Positions 56,926-64,000 of a stretch of 64,000 bases of DNA are shown piece by piece; position 1 is the first letter of the stretch, and each line of letters opens with the position of its first letter. The notes beneath the pieces are model-generated. The model had not been told where the DNA came from. It saw nothing but the letters and a program-made list of their open reading frames with translations, and made no database searches. Made by a program: the position numbers and the translations under genes. Where the stretch lies: NCBI RefSeq assembly GCF_905220975.1, contig NZ_CAJNBK010000002.1:186001-250000 (forward strand), given 5' to 3'. This stretch comes from Paraburkholderia haematera (lineage in GTDB: Bacteria; Pseudomonadota; Gammaproteobacteria; Burkholderiales; Burkholderiaceae).

Positions 56926-57698
56926 TGATTCGACTGGAAAAAATCGACAAGTACTTTGGCGAGAACCGGGTGTTGACTTCGGTGGACCTGCAGCTCGCGC
57001 CGGGCAACGTTACCGCGCTGATTGGCCCGTCCGGCAGCGGCAAGAGTACGCTTTTGCGTTGTGTGAATCTGCTGGAAATCCCGGAGGCCGGATCACTTGA
57101 AGTGGGCGACCAGCGCCTTGAGTTCAGCCGCGACCACAGGCCATCGCGCGAGGCTGTGCTGACGATCCGCCGCCGCACCGGCATGGTGTTCCAGAACTTC
57201 CAGTTGTTTCCGCATCTAACGGTGCGGCAAAACGTAATGGAAGGATTACTGACCGTACTGAAGTGGGACAAGGAAAGGGCGCGCGTACGCGCGGACGAAT
57301 TGCTTGAGAAGGTTGGCATTGCCCACAAAGCGGACGCATGGCCCGCTACGCTTTCGGGCGGACAGCAGCAACGCGTGGCGATTGCACGGGCGCTGGCCCC
57401 GTCGCCGGAGGTGTTGTTGTGCGACGAGCCCACATCGGCCCTGGATCCCGGATTAGCGGCGGAGGTGGTCGACGTACTGAAGCAACTTGCCACGGAAGGC
57501 ATGACGATGTTGATGGCGACTCATGATTTGCGTCTGGCCGCGACGATTGCACGAGACGTGGTGTTTTTGAATAACGGCGTGGTGGTAGAGGCGGGCCCAT
57601 CGCGCGACGTTTTCATGCAACCGCGCAAACCGGAAACCGAGCGTTTCGTGTCGACCTTGACGCACAGCTTGCCGGAGGCGTGGACGGCGAAGAGCTGA
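56925..57698 (+). CDS. Polar amino-acid ABC transporter ATPase
   Basis: 257 residues. Walker A is GPSGSGKST, the signature LSGGQQQRVAIARALA, Walker B LLCDEPTSALDP, and the switch histidine lies in MATHDLRLA. It powers the transporter encoded by the two preceding genes. The closest group is the GlnQ/TcyN class of polar amino-acid importers. Confidence 0.95.
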   Translation: MIRLEKIDKYFGENRVLTSVDLQLAPGNVTALIGPSGSGKSTLLRCVNLLEIPEAGSLEVGDQRLEFSRDHRPSREAVLTIRRRTGMVFQNFQLFPHLTVRQNVMEGLLTVLKWDKERARVRADELLEKVGIAHKADAWPATLSGGQQQRVAIARALAPSPEVLLCDEPTSALDPGLAAEVVDVLKQLATEGMTMLMATHDLRLAATIARDVVFLNNGVVVEAGPSRDVFMQPRKPETERFVSTLTHSLPEAWTAKS

Positions 57699-57759
57699 CT
57701 GAAAGAGAGAAATAGACGGAAACAAAATCCAGTCTGCCGCCAACCATCGCCGCAACAAA

Positions 57760-57781
57760 GAGGGGCGCCAAGGCGCCCCTC
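57760..57781 (-). terminator. GC-rich hairpin between the ABC operon and leuA
   Basis: GAGGGGCGCC (57760-57769) and GGCGCCCCTC (57772-57781) are perfect arms with two bases between. A TTTGTTG run follows on the minus strand, and an A-run on the plus strand, so it suits the leuA direction better. It may serve both converging units. Confidence 0.55.
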
Positions 57782-57837
57782 AAAAACAATGATGACAGAA
57801 GAAAAATAAACCGCTGGCTAGCCAGCCGACCCATCCG

Positions 57838-58071
57838 ACGAGCACGGAGTGCGAGACGGGAGGCATGACTGCCTTGTCACATACGCCGAATGTGCGAGAA
57901 CACAGATTCCAGATGCACCACTACCGCGACTGCGCGGGGGACCCGCTTATAAGCTGGCGGTGTGAGCCGCTTTCTTTTGCCTACTTTTCTTTGCGGCAGG
58001 CAAAGAAAAGTAGGTGCCCCCCCGCACAGGGGGAACACAAATAGACCAATAACAAATCAAGAAAAGGCCAA
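57838..58071 (+). repeat. Dispersed hairpin element, copy 2
   Basis: Second copy of the element at 14029-14262, same orientation, with a core at 57884-58036. Its 35-base hairpin is at 57980-58014 with identical arms. It fills most of the 378-base gap between the ABC transporter operon and leuA. The short ORF beginning at 57962 reads only repeat sequence. Confidence 0.85.
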
Positions 58072-58076
58072 AGCCA

Positions 58077-59795
58077 TCAAACAGCAACCCGCTCCTCATC
58101 ACCATTCAGAGCAACATCAAAAAACCGCCCTTGAGCATCACCACTAACCCGTGCGTAAGCACGATTAACCCCGCTAATAACAGCCCGAATAGACGCAGTC
58201 ACTAAATTAGCATCGATGCCAACCCCAAAAGCACTCCCAGCCACATCAACCCCGGCCATCTCGGCCACAGCCACAGCGCGCGCATCGGCGCCTTGAGCCA
58301 AAGCCCGTTCCTCATAGTGCTGAATCCGCACCGGCACACCAATCGCATGCATCAACGCATCAAGCGGCCCATTCCCTTCACCGGTCAATACGCGCCGCGA
58401 GCCATCAATCTCGACAGTCAGCTTGATATGCTCACGCCCGTCGGATTCAGACAAACTATGCCCAACATAGCGAATCGGCGCGGCACTCTCCACATACTCC
58501 TTCTGGAACAATTCCCAGATCTGCGAAGGCGTCACTTCCTGCCCGCTATCATCGGTATAGCGCTGCACGGCAGAACTAAAGTCGACTTGCAGCCGGCGCG
58601 GCAAAACAACCCCATAACCCTGCTCGAGCAGGTAAGCAATCCCACCCTTGCCCGACTGACTATTCACACGAATCACTGAATCATAAGTACGCCCAAGATC
58701 GCTCGGATCAATCGGCATATACGGCACTTCCCAAACCGCATCCGGCTTCTGCACGGCAAACCCCTTCTTGATCGCATCCTGATGCGACCCGGAGAACGCG
58801 GTGAACACGAGATCGCCGACATACGGATGACGCGGATGCACCGGCAACTGCGTGCATTCCTCGGCGGTACGCGCGACTTCATTGATATTCGAAAAATCGA
58901 GCTCAGGATCGACACCCTGGGTGTACAGGTTCAACGCAAGCGTCACGAGGTCGACATTGCCGGTGCGTTCGCCATTACCGAACAAACACCCTTCGATACG
59001 ATCCGCTCCCGCCATCACCGCCAGTTCAGCGGCAGCCACCGCAGTGCCCCGATCGTTATGCGGATGCACCGAGACGATCAACGAATCGCGACGCGCGAGA
59101 TTGCGATGCATCCATTCGATCTGATCCGCGTAGACATTCGGCGTGGCCATTTCCACGGTAGCGGGCAAATTGACAATCGCCTTGTGTTCGGGCGTCGGCT
59201 GCCAGATATCGAACACGGCGTCGCACACTTCCTTGGCGAATTCGAGTTCGGTGCCGCTGAACACTTCCGGGCTGTATTGCAGCGTGAAGTGAGTTTCCGG
59301 CGCGGCGTCGGCGAGACGCTTCATGGTGCGCGCGGCATTTTGCGCGAGTTCTTTCACGCCGCTCTTTTCGAGGCCGAAGACGATGCGGCGAAATTCCGGC
59401 GCGGTGGCGTTGTACAGGTGGACGATGGCGCGCGGCACGCCACGCAAGGACTCGAAGGTGCGTTCGATCAGATCGTCGCGGGCTTGCGTCAACACTTCGA
59501 TCGTGACGTCGTCGGGGATATGGCCGCCTTCGATCAGCTCGCGTACGAAATTGAAATCGGTTTGCGAGGCGGACGGAAAGGCGACTTCGATTTCCTTGAA
59601 GCCGATCTGCACCAGCGTCTTGAACATGCGCATCTTGCGTTGCGCGTTCATCGGCTCGAACAGCGCCTGATTGCCGTCACGCAGGTCGGTACTCATCCAG
59701 ATCGGCGCGCGCGTGATGGTGCGCGACGGCCACTGGCGGTCCGTCAAATTGATAGGCTTGAACGAGTGATACTTGGTAGCGGGGTTCTTCAACAT
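58077..59795 (-). CDS. leuA: 2-isopropylmalate synthase
   Basis: 572 residues from the third of three clustered ATG codons (59795), which has AAGG at a proper distance; the first two (59804, 59801) are too close to it. The catalytic TIM barrel has [13 protein letters not shown] near the start and [17 protein letters not shown] (metal-binding histidines). The C-terminal region (about 440-570) is the LeuA allosteric domain that binds leucine. It condenses 2-oxoisovalerate with acetyl-CoA, the first committed step of leucine synthesis. It is preceded by a leucine-rich leader peptide. Confidence 0.96.
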   Translation of the reverse strand: MLKNPATKYHSFKPINLTDRQWPSRTITRAPIWMSTDLRDGNQALFEPMNAQRKMRMFKTLVQIGFKEIEVAFPSASQTDFNFVRELIEGGHIPDDVTIEVLTQARDDLIERTFESLRGVPRAIVHLYNATAPEFRRIVFGLEKSGVKELAQNAARTMKRLADAAPETHFTLQYSPEVFSGTELEFAKEVCDAVFDIWQPTPEHKAIVNLPATVEMATPNVYADQIEWMHRNLARRDSLIVSVHPHNDRGTAVAAAELAVMAGADRIEGCLFGNGERTGNVDLVTLALNLYTQGVDPELDFSNINEVARTAEECTQLPVHPRHPYVGDLVFTAFSGSHQDAIKKGFAVQKPDAVWEVPYMPIDPSDLGRTYDSVIRVNSQSGKGGIAYLLEQGYGVVLPRRLQVDFSSAVQRYTDDSGQEVTPSQIWELFQKEYVESAAPIRYVGHSLSESDGREHIKLTVEIDGSRRVLTGEGNGPLDALMHAIGVPVRIQHYEERALAQGADARAVAVAEMAGVDVAGSAFGVGIDANLVTASIRAVISGVNRAYARVSGDAQGRFFDVALNGDEERVAV

Positions 59796-59860
59796 TTTCA
59801 TCATCCTTGGGATCGATCAACCTGGTGTCGACCGGACGACGAAAAGACAAAGCATGGCCG

Positions 59861-59875
59861 CCGGTCGGAAACCGG
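59861..59875 (-). terminator. Candidate attenuator hairpin in the leuA leader
   Basis: On the minus strand CCGGTTTCCGACCGG forms a 5-bp stem (extendable with a bulge to GCC/GGC) followed, nine or so bases later, by TTTGTCTTTT. It lies between the leucine leader peptide and leuA, the position of the terminator in transcription attenuation. The stem is short, so this is tentative. Confidence 0.45.
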
Positions 59876-59918
59876 GGCTGGGTCAGTTACTGGGGAATTG
59901 AGCGGTGCTTCGGGTGTT

Positions 59919-60017
59919 TCAGACGGAAGCGCGCAGCAGCAGACCTAGCCCGGTAGAGCGGGCTAGTAGTAGCGATAGGATGGTCTGGGCGCGGTACATA
60001 GTGCGCAATAGGAACAT
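59919..60017 (-). CDS. Leucine-rich leader peptide of leuA
   Basis: A 32-codon ORF (ATG at 60017, TGA at 59919; alternative start at 59999) has 10 leucine codons. They include two runs of three: CTA CTA CTA and CTG CTG CTG (peptide parts SLLLARS and GLGLLLR). Four further leucines are spread through the peptide, with CTA, a rarely used codon in such GC-rich genomes, used six times. It ends 123 bases before leuA. A perfect 8-bp hairpin (59945-59966, arms CTAGCCCG/CGGGCTAG) overlaps the leucine codons. This is the classic architecture of amino-acid attenuation. No strong ribosome binding site was found. Confidence 0.75.
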   Translation of the reverse strand: MFLLRTMYRAQTILSLLLARSTGLGLLLRASV

Positions 60018-60117
60018 ATTATCGGGACTGCGTCAAGCGTGGTGCGGCCAGGCGCGTCGCTGAACGACGGGGCTCATCGCGGCCGGCGTGCGCTAAAACC
60101 TGAGCCCGTCACGCCTG

Positions 60118-60996
60118 CTACCTGGGTTTGACGAAACGCAACGTCATGCGATCCGATTCGCCGATCGCTGCGTATTTCGCCCGATCGACGTCGTGGCCTT
60201 CATACGTGGGTGGCAGCGACCACACGCCGTGCGGATAGTTTTTCGTGTCGCGCGGATTGCTGTTCACCTCGGTTTGACCGGCCAGTTCAAAACCTGCCGC
60301 GCGCGCGTGTTCGATGACATAGGCTTCGGTTACATAGCCGCTGTCGATGGTCTGTTGCAAGGAAGTGCCCGGCGCCGCGCGATGTTCCTCGACACCCAGC
60401 ATGCCGCCCGGTTTAAGGGCCGCGTAGAAGGCGCGCAGATTCGCGTCGATCTCGCCGTCCTTGATCCAGTTGTGGATATTGCGGAAGGTCAGCACCTGGT
60501 CGACGCTGCCGTCGGCCGGAAAGCCGCTGAACCGGCCCGCGCGCAGCGTGCCGACCACCACATTGCCGTAGAGAGCCGGCGTGGCTGCCAGCTTGCGCGC
60601 GAATGAGGTCCGGCCGGCCTGCTCCTCTGCCGACAACGCGGCGTCCGGGCTGTCGTATTGCGCCTCGTACAGTTTGCCGTGGTCGTGCAAATAGGGCGCG
60701 AGTATTTCCGTGTACCAGCCGCCACCCGGTGCGATCTCCAGCACGGTTTGCGAGGACGCCACGCCGAAGAATTGCAGCGTTTCCTTCGGATGGCGGTAGA
60801 CATCGCGTGCGCGGTTCCTGTCGCTGCGTTGAGGCCCGGAAATTGCGGCATCTAGCGAGGCTGAATCGGCCGCCGTGGAGGACGTCGACGTCGCGGGGGC
60901 GGCACACGCGGCGAGCAGCAGCGCCGCGCTCAGGACCGCGAGCGTGGCACGCAGCGCGCGGGTTTGGGCAGTGGAGTGAGGGTTCATGGCAGCCAT
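60118..60996 (-). CDS. Class I SAM-dependent methyltransferase-like lipoprotein
   Basis: 292 residues from the ATG at 60996 (or 60987). The N-terminus is a lipoprotein signal peptide with lipobox LLAAC followed by a Ser/Thr/Ala linker. The remainder is a methyltransferase fold with motif I as VLEIAPGGGWYTEILAPYL, close to the COG4798 group of predicted methyltransferases. The end KYAAIGESDRMTLRFVKPR is typical of that group. An exported SAM-type enzyme is puzzling because SAM is cytoplasmic. The role is unknown. Confidence 0.85.
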   Translation of the reverse strand: MAAMNPHSTAQTRALRATLAVLSAALLLAACAAPATSTSSTAADSASLDAAISGPQRSDRNRARDVYRHPKETLQFFGVASSQTVLEIAPGGGWYTEILAPYLHDHGKLYEAQYDSPDAALSAEEQAGRTSFARKLAATPALYGNVVVGTLRAGRFSGFPADGSVDQVLTFRNIHNWIKDGEIDANLRAFYAALKPGGMLGVEEHRAAPGTSLQQTIDSGYVTEAYVIEHARAAGFELAGQTEVNSNPRDTKNYPHGVWSLPPTYEGHDVDRAKYAAIGESDRMTLRFVKPR

Positions 60997-61204
60997 TATC
61001 GGGCGCGATCCGCCTGGAAAGAAATCGTCTATCGGCATAACGATATGCGCCTGCGGTATTTGCCATGGATTGCCGAACAACACGGAGGCGCCTGGTTACG
61101 GCTCGCCGCTCGCGCGCCCACCTGTGCTCAGCCGCCAATGCCCGTGAACCGACGTTCGCGCGGGCGACGTCAGGTCGTGCCGCACTGCGCGTTTCATGTC
61201 AGGC

Positions 61205-61840
61205 TCAGAGACCGAACACCACCCGCAGCGTATCGTTCTGTACGATGACAGACACGCCAATGACCAGCAAAATCAGCGGCAGCAGCGCGGTACCGTAGCG
61301 GCGGATCGGCGCGCCCAGTAACGGATGCTCCACCAGCCACACCGCGCCCGCGCACCAGATGCCGATCATGGCGACGAACACCAGCGAGATGAACATGCCT
61401 TCGCTGCACGAATGACTCGCATACAAGGGCACATAGACAGCGAGATTGTCCGAGCCATTGGCGACCGCCACGCACGCCACTGTCCACCATGACGAGCCCG
61501 CGGCGTCGGTAGTCGGCGTGGCTGGTGCACGCGTGTGCGCCGTGGCTTGTGCATTTTTGTCCTGATCCGGGGTGCCCGGGCGAAAGCGCGTCCACGCTTT
61601 GCCTAGGCCCACGGCGACCGGCAAGATGCCAAGCAGACCGACATAGCCGGTGGGTAACCGCGTCAGCAATGCCGCGAGCAGAAGCGCCCCCACAATCAGG
61701 GCCAGCGAACCGGCAAACTGCCCGGCGATCACGTGACGCCGCCGGCCGCCTGCTTCCGCAAGGAAGGCGAGCAGCACGAAAAGATTGTCGATATTGGTGG
61801 CCGCGTAAGCCGCGACGGCGAGTAGGGCAAGGCTGAACAT
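61205..61840 (-). CDS. CadD-family cadmium resistance-type permease
   Basis: 211 residues from the ATG at 61840; an extension to 61972 is hydrophilic and unlikely. There are about six transmembrane helices in two halves (starting AVAAYAATNIDNLFVLLAFLAEAG and WTVACVAVANGSDNLAVYVPLYA). They are separated by a polar loop rich in Thr/Ala/Pro. The paired A-x-x-N-x-D-N motifs are characteristic of the CadD/LysE-related exporters. Transported ion is not certain. Confidence 0.85.
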   Translation of the reverse strand: MFSLALLAVAAYAATNIDNLFVLLAFLAEAGGRRRHVIAGQFAGSLALIVGALLLAALLTRLPTGYVGLLGILPVAVGLGKAWTRFRPGTPDQDKNAQATAHTRAPATPTTDAAGSSWWTVACVAVANGSDNLAVYVPLYASHSCSEGMFISLVFVAMIGIWCAGAVWLVEHPLLGAPIRRYGTALLPLILLVIGVSVIVQNDTLRVVFGL

Positions 61841-62173
61841 GCGGGAAAGCCGGTCAATGCACAGTGGGAAAACGGATCTGCACCCATGAAGCAGGCCCAG
61901 CCGGACAGGCGGCAGCGCGCCGGAGGCATGGCGGCCGGTCAACACGATGCCGATGGATGGCGTCGCGGTCAAGCTGCCTCTTTGGCAAGGCGTCGCCGTC
62001 GATCCATCTCTTTGTCTTGTGCGATGTGTGCGCCCCGCGGTTCGGCAGGTTCGCGGGCGGTGACGTTCTGTGCTTGTTTCTGTGCTTGTGTCTGCGCCGC
62101 CCCGTGGCCGGTGCGATGCCGATCCATGAGCCCGTAAGCTACAATTGCCGACGGCTTGAAAAACGGAACATCA
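61841..62173. other. Intergenic region between divergent CadD-like permease and lipoprotein genes
   Basis: 333 bases with no convincing gene. A TACAAT element at 62140-62145 lies 28 bases before the lipoprotein start and is the probable -10 of its promoter; no clear -35 was found. Confidence 0.45.
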
Positions 62174-62767
62174 ATGAAGATTCGGATTCTCTCTATCGCC
62201 TGCATGACGACCGCTGCCGCGTTGCTGGCAGCCTGCACGGCCGTCTACAAGAACTCGGATGCATGCGAGCAGTTGATGCGAAGCAAGCTGGCCGAATCGT
62301 CGCCGGATACGCTGAAGATCAGCCATACGGGCGCCGGCATCGACGGTTCGCGGGTGGTCGTCGAAGGGGCGATCGAGCATCTCGTGACGGCTTCGGAGGC
62401 TGCGACCGCCTCGGCTGCTTCGGCTGCTTCGGCGGCCGCTTCCGCCGCGCACGCGGCGAATGCCGCGCCCCGCGAGGCCTCGGGCGTGCGTGCGGCTTCG
62501 GCGGTCTCGGTGGCTTCCGCGGCTTCGGAGGCTGCGACCGCCTCCGGCGTGACGGCCGGCGCGGCCTCGGGTGCTTCGGCAGCTTCGGCGAGCCTTGCTG
62601 CGTCGGGGGCCGACGCAACCGCGCTCAAATCGGCCAAGCCGAAGAAAACCCGCACAGCGGCGGCTGCCGAGTGCACGTTCCATGGCTCGACGCTTAGCGT
62701 TTTCAACTGGTTGGCACCGGCAAAGCTCGTCAAGCCGGCCGATGAAGCCGCCAAAGCCACCGAGTAG
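62174..62767 (+). CDS. Lipoprotein with long Ala/Ser low-complexity insert
   Basis: 197 residues from the ATG at 62174. The signal peptide ends in lipobox LLAAC. A short ordered part (about 22-72; CEQLMRSKLAESSPDTLKISHTGAGIDGSRVVVEG) is followed by a run of Ala/Ser/Thr/Val (about 73-150) encoded by repeated GCTTCGGC-type units. A conserved-looking tail (about 165-188; AECTFHGSTLSVFNWLAPAKL) closes the protein. The insert looks like expansion of a DNA repeat inside a small protein. Function unknown. Confidence 0.72.
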   Translation: MKIRILSIACMTTAAALLAACTAVYKNSDACEQLMRSKLAESSPDTLKISHTGAGIDGSRVVVEGAIEHLVTASEAATASAASAASAAASAAHAANAAPREASGVRAASAVSVASAASEAATASGVTAGAASGASAASASLAASGADATALKSAKPKKTRTAAAAECTFHGSTLSVFNWLAPAKLVKPADEAAKATE

Positions 62768-62776
62768 CATCTTCTG

Positions 62777-62843
62777 CCGCGCCTGCTGCGGCGCGGTTGG
62801 CGCCCCTCAGGTACTTCATGCCGTGCTCAACGAACACGGCATG
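62777..62843. terminator. Two hairpins between converging lipoprotein and glycosyltransferase genes
   Basis: CCGCGCC (62777) pairs with GGCGCGG (62790), and CATGCCGTG (62817) pairs with CACGGCATG (62835). Both are perfect stems between converging stops. No strong T-run follows, so termination is probable but not certain. Confidence 0.5.
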
Positions 62844-62867
62844 TTCCGGCTAACGCAAGACCGAATC

Positions 62868-63992
62868 TTAAGCCGCCCCGTTCGCGTGGCGGCTTTTGTT
62901 TTGGCGCAGCAGTTCCATCACACTTTCACCGAACGCCTGCGGCCGCCCTTCGAAGCAGCGTCGCACGGCTTGCGTATCGATCAGGCGCTGCCGCAATGCG
63001 GTACGCTCGTCGTGCTGGTCGATCATGCGCACGGCTGCGGCGATGTATGCCTCGACGCTGTCTGTGGTGGTCCACGACGGCATGCCCACGCGCTCGAACA
63101 GCGCGCCGTCGATCTGCTCGAACACTTCCGGCCCGCGTTTGCAGACGCCGGGCAAGCCGAGTGTCAACGCATCGACGATACCGTTGGTATTGCCGAACGG
63201 AAACGGGCTGAGGAACAGGTCGGATTGATTGACGCGCGCCAGATAGGCGGCGTAGTCGTGAAAGTCGTGCACGACGGCGCCCGGCACCGCACGCGTGATG
63301 ACGTCGCGCAGACGGTCGAACGGCAGACCTGACGGCACGCCGGTCATGAAGTGAAACTCGACGGGTGTCGCGGCGCGTTCGCCGATCGCACGGCAGGCGT
63401 CGAGAAAACCGGGATTGAGCTTCATCGCACTGGCCGTGATAACGACCTGCAGCGTCTCGCGCCGCAGCGGAGTCTGCGCGACGATGTCCGGCAGCGCGAC
63501 AGAGGGGCGGTACGGCTGCCCGTCTTTCGGCAGCTTCATCAGCTGTTCGCTGAAGCAGGCCGGGTCGCCGACATAATCTTCTTCGACGCTGATGTAGTCG
63601 ATCCTGTCGGAATGCGTGGTGGCGGGATGGCCGAGTGCCGCGATCTGCAGCGGTGCGATGCGCAGGTTGGACATGAATACCGTCAGCACGAACATGCCGA
63701 CGCTCGGCATGTACAACACGTCCGGCTGCTCGGCCTCGGCGAAGTCGCGAATCGTCTTCAGGCACTCGCCGATGTAGTCCGGCTGCTCCAGTTCGATGAA
63801 GCGGTCGAAGACGTTCCGTCCCACTTCGTCGGCGGCGTAACCGAAGCCGAAACCCACCACCTGGAAATGTTCGCGCGCGGCTTCGAGCGTGCGCGAGTGC
63901 GTGCGGTAGATCGAATGGGCGCCGGTGAACCACTCCAGCACAACCACCATCAAGGGCTTCTTGCCACGCCGCGGTTTGCCTTTGGCAGGCAC
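62868..63992 (-). CDS. HMW1C-like glycosyltransferase (5' end outside window)
   Basis: At least 374 residues of the C-terminal GT-B part of an HMW1C/N-glycosyltransferase-like protein. Recognisable parts are LGHPATTHSDRIDYISVEEDYVGD, the nucleotide-sugar segment SPFPFGNTNGIVDALTLGLPGVC and GPEVFEQIDGALFERVGMP. The frame stays open to the right edge and lacks an upstream stop, so the listed GTG start is probably internal. HMW1C enzymes add hexoses to asparagines of adhesins in the cytoplasm. No adhesin gene is visible in the window. Confidence 0.85.
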   Translation of the reverse strand: MPAKGKPRRGKKPLMVVVLEWFTGAHSIYRTHSRTLEAAREHFQVVGFGFGYAADEVGRNVFDRFIELEQPDYIGECLKTIRDFAEAEQPDVLYMPSVGMFVLTVFMSNLRIAPLQIAALGHPATTHSDRIDYISVEEDYVGDPACFSEQLMKLPKDGQPYRPSVALPDIVAQTPLRRETLQVVITASAMKLNPGFLDACRAIGERAATPVEFHFMTGVPSGLPFDRLRDVITRAVPGAVVHDFHDYAAYLARVNQSDLFLSPFPFGNTNGIVDALTLGLPGVCKRGPEVFEQIDGALFERVGMPSWTTTDSVEAYIAAAVRMIDQHDERTALRQRLIDTQAVRRCFEGRPQAFGESVMELLRQNKSRHANGAA

Positions 63993-64000
63993 AGGCCTGG

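Noticed and set aside
57962..58147. Short ORF beginning MSRFLLPTFLCGRQRKVG
   Set aside because: It reads only the dispersed hairpin element; the same peptide arises from copy 1 in a different ORF, so it is repeat translation, not a gene.

Overview
The window is high-GC, densely coded DNA with no insertion sequences, phage genes, rRNA or tRNA that I could see. Gene content (type VI secretion, aerobic box benzoate pathway with a BoxR-type regulator, IclR/LysR/MocR regulators, Gram-negative porin, HMW1C-type glycosyltransferase, leucine-attenuated leuA) points to a Burkholderiaceae chromosome, most likely Paraburkholderia. This is inferred from gene content only.

Layout. 1-7638: end of a type VI secretion cluster (tssK partial, tssL, tssM, tagF, and a PP2C phosphatase on the opposite strand). 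7941-13562: a dicarboxyl-CoA/fatty-acyl beta-oxidation operon (fused hydratase/dehydrogenase plus two acyl-CoA dehydrogenases, pimFCD-like) with a divergent LysR regulator and a clear operator. 13683-18112: two small hypothetical genes and two chemoreceptors. 18410-27123: a MocR-type regulator diverging from a complete eight-gene Nit1C cluster (nitrilase, radical SAM enzyme, acetyltransferase, AIR-synthase-like protein, glycosyltransferase, flavoprotein and two small proteins). 27231-29750: Tat-exported phospholipase C and a small lipoprotein. 29888-35411: RidA-like protein, IclR regulator, SelA-like PLP enzyme, porin and GntP permease, a catabolic island of unknown substrate. 35545-45966: the box benzoate pathway as two divergent arms around boxR. 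46020-46648: a Phd/VapC-type toxin-antitoxin pair. 46713-57698: RutR-like regulator and the reductive pyrimidine pathway (carbamoylase, PreT, PreA, NCS1 permease, dihydropyrimidinase), then a polar amino-acid ABC transporter. 58077-60017: leuA with a leucine-rich leader peptide. 60118-63992: lipoprotein methyltransferase, CadD-like permease, Ala/Ser-rich lipoprotein and a partial HMW1C-like glycosyltransferase.

How it works together: most of the window is catabolic. Benzoate is activated to benzoyl-CoA, epoxidised and cleaved to 3,4-dehydroadipyl-CoA, which needs beta-oxidation of the type encoded at 7941-12503. Uracil/thymine is imported, reduced, hydrolysed and decarbamoylated. The Nit1C cluster probably acts on cyanide or a nitrile. 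Several regulators sit beside strong inverted repeats: a 34-bp perfect palindrome (MocR/Nit1C), an 18-bp RutR-like operator, and a 15-bp LysR-type T-N11-A palindrome. These operators, the leuA attenuator, the Nit1C cluster and the SelA-like/RidA island are the points most worth following up.
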